Assembly (NCBI GenBank): GCA_034096865.1
Contig: JAWQFJ010002780.1
Location: 108,843 to 172,842, forward strand
Direction: 5' to 3'
DNA length: 64,000 nt
Origin: Theodoxus fluviatilis
Taxonomy: Eukaryota; Mollusca; Gastropoda; Cycloneritida; Neritidae
Shown: one piece after another, positions 37,397-64,000 of the stretch
Layout: every line of letters begins with the position of its first letter
How positions within the stretch are numbered: position 1 is the first letter of the stretch
The notes under the pieces: model-generated
What the model was told of the DNA's origin: nothing
The model's database searches: none
The model's input: the letters and a program-made list of their open reading frames with translations, nothing else
Translations under genes and position numbers: made by a program

Positions 37397-37917
37397 TATA
37401 GGCTTGTTCATGAGTACTCAGCGCTGCATGAGCGCTTCATGTTGGCAATTGAGCGCTCTTTGCCACTCCTGAACGCCTCAGATTTTGTGCAGCGCTTCAC
37501 TTGTTAAAGGGGAGGTAAATCTTCTGCGCCCCATGTTGTGTTGATAGACGTGAAGAAAGTGTTTTCTTTGCCACAGACATCGTTTATGCACGTTTAAATG
37601 TATTCTGCATGAATAAAGTCCACTACTGTGTCATCTTTACTTGCCATTACTCGCACATACAGAGCGCTTGGGGCAAATAAAGCCCGTTCCAGTCCCAAAA
37701 TGATGTTTCTGAGGGTTATTTTACGCATCGTCGGCCAGTGCGGGATCGAAGACGCCATTTTGAATGTGATGCAAAATCATCTGAAGCACGTCGGATCGGT
37801 GATTCACAGCGCTGCTCAGCGCTGAGTGAATCACGCCCCAAAATTGCCGTTCAGGAGTGAATCACATGCAGCGCTGAGCAGCGCTTTGAATCGCTGCGCC
37901 TCCTGAACAAGGCATAT
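37397..37917. mobile_element. MITE-like element rich in AGCGCT palindromes
   Basis: The ends are TATAGGCTTGTTCATGAG and CTCCTGAACAAGGCATATA, inverted with one indel and a mismatch. Nine AGCGCT hexamers (several as CAGCGCTG) cluster near both ends, and GAATCAC/GTGATTC strings recur inverted inside. No coding potential. Superfamily unknown. Confidence 0.65.
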
Positions 37918-38151
37918 ACTCTGCTTGCATAAATGATTTTTGTGTCAGGGGTTTATTGTTATTATCATTTTTAACTCAGAAATTAACACGAAAATGATTA
38001 CTGGTTCAAAGCAGTGATAACATCTTATCATAAACTTATCCTTTTTCGCGTTTCTGCAACAACAAAAAAACACACTTCATAAATAGTTGTGAAAAACATT
38101 AATTTCGACCACCACCACTATCATTTTTACTAGGCCTACTGGTGTTGCGAC

Positions 38152-38222
38152 TCCTCCTCCTCCTCCTCCTCCTCCTCCTCCTCCTTCTCCTCCTCCTCCT
38201 CCGCCTCCTCCTCCTCCTCCTT
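38152..38222. repeat. (TCC)n trinucleotide tract
   Basis: About 70 bases of CTC repeats with a few interruptions. Confidence 0.95.
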
Positions 38223-38295
38223 TGTTCTTCTCTCGCTGCTGCAGGTAGCCTCTGTGGCTGCTGGGTGCCCCTCCTGGTTGAGGCCCCGGAAGCCC

Positions 38296-38948
38296 GGTGT
38301 CGTAGAATATTTCGGAACCAGGATAAATCGGAACCGGTTCCCAAAAATCCTAGGATATTTCGGAACCATTCCCATTTATCCCGCACCTGGCGGCAGGATA
38401 TTTGGGAACCACCAGGATATTTCGGAACCACCTTCTACATTCTTTCGTATGATTTTCTGAGTTTCTAGATGGTTTCAAATCAGAGTTTACACTTTGTACA
38501 CTTTTTATTTGTAATTCATAAACAAGGAGATAAACAGGTAGGCGAGAATAGAATTTTGACACAGAATGATGCAGACAGAATATTAGTGAAGCCATATGTG
38601 CCTTCTGTGCGTGAATGTGTAATTCATAAACAAGGAGATAAACAGGTAGGTGAGAAGATATTTATTGCACAACCTCATCAAAGTGTGAGAAACTCTTCAC
38701 AATCTGTTTAGAAAAAGTCGTAAAGTAAAACATTAATGTGGGCTAATGACATTCTAGACGGTTCCGAAATATCCTGGTGGTTCCGAAAAATCCTGCCACC
38801 AGGGCTAGGATAAATCGGAATGGTTCCGAAATATCCTGCCACCAGGGCCAGGATAAATCGGAATGGTTCCGAAATATCCTGCCACCAGGGTCAGGATAAA
38901 TCGGAATGGTTCCGATTTGTTCGGTTCCGAAATATCCTGCGACACCGG
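38296..38948. mobile_element. TIR element with GGAACC/GGTTCCG modules
   Basis: The left end is CCGGTGTCGTAGAATATTTC then GGAACC. The right end is GGTTCCGAAATATCCTGCG then ACACCGG. They are inverted with about three mismatches over 26 bases. Inside each end, GGATATTTCGGAACC and GGATAAATCGGAAC modules are tandemly repeated (three ~46-bp units at 38796-38930). A 37-bp direct repeat (GTAATTCATAAACAAGGAGA start) lies at 38510 and 38619. Confidence 0.75.
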
Positions 38949-38970
38949 CCGGCAGTCAGGGGATTCCATC

Positions 38971-39692
38971 TGGGGCGCGTTTCCTAGGCTAGGAATCTGG
39001 CAGGAAACTCGAGGGCTAGGCGTTGCCTACGGTGTCTCGCTCACAATCAGGGACTCGCTCCGAAGGAGGGTGGCCGATAGCTCCGGAGGTACCTCGCCGC
39101 GTCTCGCTGCAGAGGCCCGGATGAACCAAAATGGCGGAGACCGTGCCGCTGATAGACAGCAGTGCCTATAATGTGCTTCTCACTGTCCGAGAATGGAAAA
39201 GTGTAGGTGCACGGAAGTATTTGCTGTTCGAATGTTTATTTGTATACTTTGAGGAGTATGTGCATAGGTTGTTTCCGGACAAACATTGTTGACATTTTTT
39301 TTATCGTTTGCATAAACGAATCATCGTATATGTCCACGCTCTGAATTATATCCCTTGAATGGATCGAAGTGTATTGAGGAACAACATTTTCGACAAAATT
39401 ACCTACAATTGAACTCGTGTGGCTTTCTTTTCTTTGAAAAAATTCCCGTGCCATTCGAGATGTCACCACGGTATTTCTATTAAGTGAAAAACGGCTGTGA
39501 TGTGTGTATCGTCACTTATATCGTCTGTCGGCAACTTCTCCACCGACTCTAGCTGGCGCCAGGACGCAGCCTTGTTCTCTCGGACCTCCGCCATGCCAGT
39601 TCATGATCAACCGTTTCTTAGACGTCTTTCGATGCTTGCCTCGCTCTTGGCTTGCCCTCGAGGAGGGTACCTAGCGTAGGTAACGCGCCCCA
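38971..39692 (+). mobile_element. 722-bp TIR element, full copy
   Basis: The left end is TGGGGCGCGTTTCCTAGG. The right end is the inverse of TGGGGCGCGTTACCTACG. 20 of 23 terminal bases match. Contains a short frame (39131-39292) starting MAETVPLIDSSAYNVLLTVR, then EWKSVGARKYLL and RLFPDKHC, also present in the partner copy at 45168-45738. No target duplication was seen, and no transposase domain recognised. Confidence 0.7.
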
Positions 39693-41363
39693 AATGAAGA
39701 GGGGGTCGAGCGGCTCCGGGCCTGCGTTACACTTGATGTCGTCAGTTATACATACAGACCACGAGAAATACCGTTTTGAGCACCAACATTACTCAAAGCG
39801 GAGATTTTCCAATTTTGAAAAACACTATTGTAGCATCGTTTTCAAATAATAAGTCCATCACAGTGCTAACATTTTTAAATTCATATATCAGTCGATGGTA
39901 TCGATTTTTCTATCAATGAATAGTTATTTAATCAAGTAACCCCCGCACGCATTAAAACATTTTTGTTGTGGCTCACGAAGACAACGTATGCCAAAATAAC
40001 AGAAAGTTCCTCAGGAAATGGTGTAGCTAGTTCTCAGTATCATTGTGACAACAAAAATATGTGTACACTGCTGCAAATAATAACAGTGCCTCGATTGTGA
40101 CTCGCAAATACTCGCAAGTTGATGTATCTGCATTCAAAATGTTCTCGAAGCAATCGCAACCTTGCCTAAGATTTCTACACACCATGGGTCACTTTCTTCC
40201 TATACACCGGCAGCCCGAGAGAGGGGTGACGTCATCCCCCACACCATCAGCATAATGGCCACGCTGCCGCTGTTGGAAGATCGGAGGCCAGTGCTGCTCG
40301 ATACTACTGGCCTATCAGCCTCCCAGACCGCTAGGCGCTGTACCTAGAGTTAGCATATCCCGCGTCCAGAACCAGATGCCCGATCCGTCCGCCATCACGC
40401 TGTCAAGACCACGAGGTCTGCATGCAGGTGATGTCGCGGTGATAGAGAAAGATTCCCGGAGCTGCTGAGTGTTGTTTTCCTCTCGTCTGAAGCTCATCCA
40501 CTGCCTCAGCTGCCTCCCTGGGCGCTGATTGAAGGGAACGGAGCGAGCTAGGCTACTTGTGCACGCGTGATCTCGACCTGATCGCAAGCGCACGCCAATC
40601 ACGCGAAACCTCTCATGAAACAGACGTACCCTCAGCGTTTGATGCATCGGTCGAAAACCTTAGCGTTCTGCAAATTGTTATAGAGGCGGAAGACGTACCG
40701 TGGCATCACTAGAATTCTACTGAAGGCCAGACGTGACACGATATCGCAAGAGGCTGAAGCCACCAGCGCGCATATGGGAGACTGTGGATTGCTTGTGCAC
40801 TGAGGTGCAGATGTGAAGGTTCATTTTAATTCTACCCACTCGTTTCGTCAGGAAGGCTTGTAGAGGCTGCCGCCAAGACCTCTGTGGAAAACCTGTCAAG
40901 ATCGCTGTCTGCTGTCTTTCTGGACATCCAGTGAATATCTCGCCTTCCTAAACTGGTATAGGGCAGTTTCAGCAAAAGCAGAATCTGAATTCTTCAGTCG
41001 AGGGAATGATAGGTCCTGTTTGATGTGGATCTTAAAATTTGCGAACGTTTTAGCAGAGCTTATTGGAATCTGATCAGTGTGCTTACATATCGTAGGCAGT
41101 CTTTTTCTGACAAAAAGAAGGAAAATAGAATCAGAAGTGAGCAAAGTTGTATGTTTTGCTCCACAGATGCCGGTGGTTTTCTACAGTTCATCGCCGATAT
41201 TCAACTCACCCTGCATGGAATTTCTTTGTCTTTGGGCAAGCTAGACGCCTACTAGTGTCTCATACAGGAAAACGCACTACTGCCACTGTTACTTGTTAGA
41301 AGAGAAACTGACCGTTCTCGGTGCCGTCTGTCTTTGAGCCGTGTGTCTAGGACTGGTGCCACG
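39693..41363. other. Region upstream of the SLC6-like gene
   Basis: No exon recognised. It may contain 5' UTR and promoter of the transporter gene. A TCTAG acceptor-like site at 41350, 13 bases before the ATG, could mark a spliced 5' UTR. Confidence 0.35.
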
Positions 41364-63938
<22,575 letters not shown>

Positions 63939-64000
63939 GTAAGCGAGCGTCTGTACTTCTCTGTATGCGTGTGTATCCCGTGGGGTGCTTGTGTGTGTCT
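63939..64000. other. Start of next SLC6-like intron
   Basis: Intron sequence to the window edge. Confidence 0.6.

Overview
This is repeat-rich animal nuclear DNA. It has spliced genes with GT-AG introns, long microsatellites, SINE and LINE fragments and several families of terminal-inverted-repeat (TIR) elements. The genes are metazoan. The long CAGA/GGCA, CT/CA and CCT arrays, the SINE tails and the repeat style fit a marine mollusc, most likely a gastropod, but this is an impression and not a proof. Two runs of N (9053-9088 and 45146-45167) mark assembly joins.

Region 1, bases 1-9052: the minus strand carries six internal exons of a kynurenine aminotransferase (KYAT1/KYAT3 group, PLP-dependent fold type I). 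Both gene ends are missing. Its introns hold a TTAA-flanked TIR element with an expanded 34-bp minisatellite, a 287-bp MITE, very long microsatellites, and two copies of an ~850-bp repeat packed with the nuclear-receptor half-site TCAAGGTCA.

Region 2, 9089-27.7 kb: the plus strand carries the last eight exons of sortilin (SORT1): most of the 10CC cysteine-rich region, the transmembrane helix, and a tail with a YSLL signal and an acidic dileucine end (DDLLE-stop). The Vps10p propeller exons are absent. KYAT and sortilin lie head to head across the 36-N gap with both 5' parts missing, so much more than 36 bases is probably lost there. Sortilin introns hold three more copies of the half-site repeat, a 2.5-kb hexanucleotide array, a tRNA-derived SINE, a LINE reverse-transcriptase remnant and an LTR-like module.

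Region 3, 28.0-35.2 kb: a pogo/Tigger-like non-autonomous element (28064-29325) is followed by a complete minus-strand seven-exon gene for mitochondrial ATP synthase gamma subunit (ATP5F1C, 288 aa), with its poly(A) signal.

Region 4, 35.2-64 kb: first a cluster of MITE-like elements, then a divergent SLC6-type transporter gene on the plus strand. Its exon 1 is at 41364-41523 and exons 2-5 are at 62095-63938; the gene runs off the right edge. The 20.6-kb intron 1 is a transposon trap. It holds a half-site repeat copy, chimeric LINE fragments, a truncated inverted copy of a 722-bp TIR element, a CAGGGGCGGA-ended MITE, and a 2.05-kb Ginger/KRBA2-like integrase transposon with ~205-bp TIRs and a CATA target duplication.

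The genes share no pathway that I can see. The most unusual item is the repeat family that spreads dense nuclear-receptor-type half-sites through introns (six copies in 64 kb).
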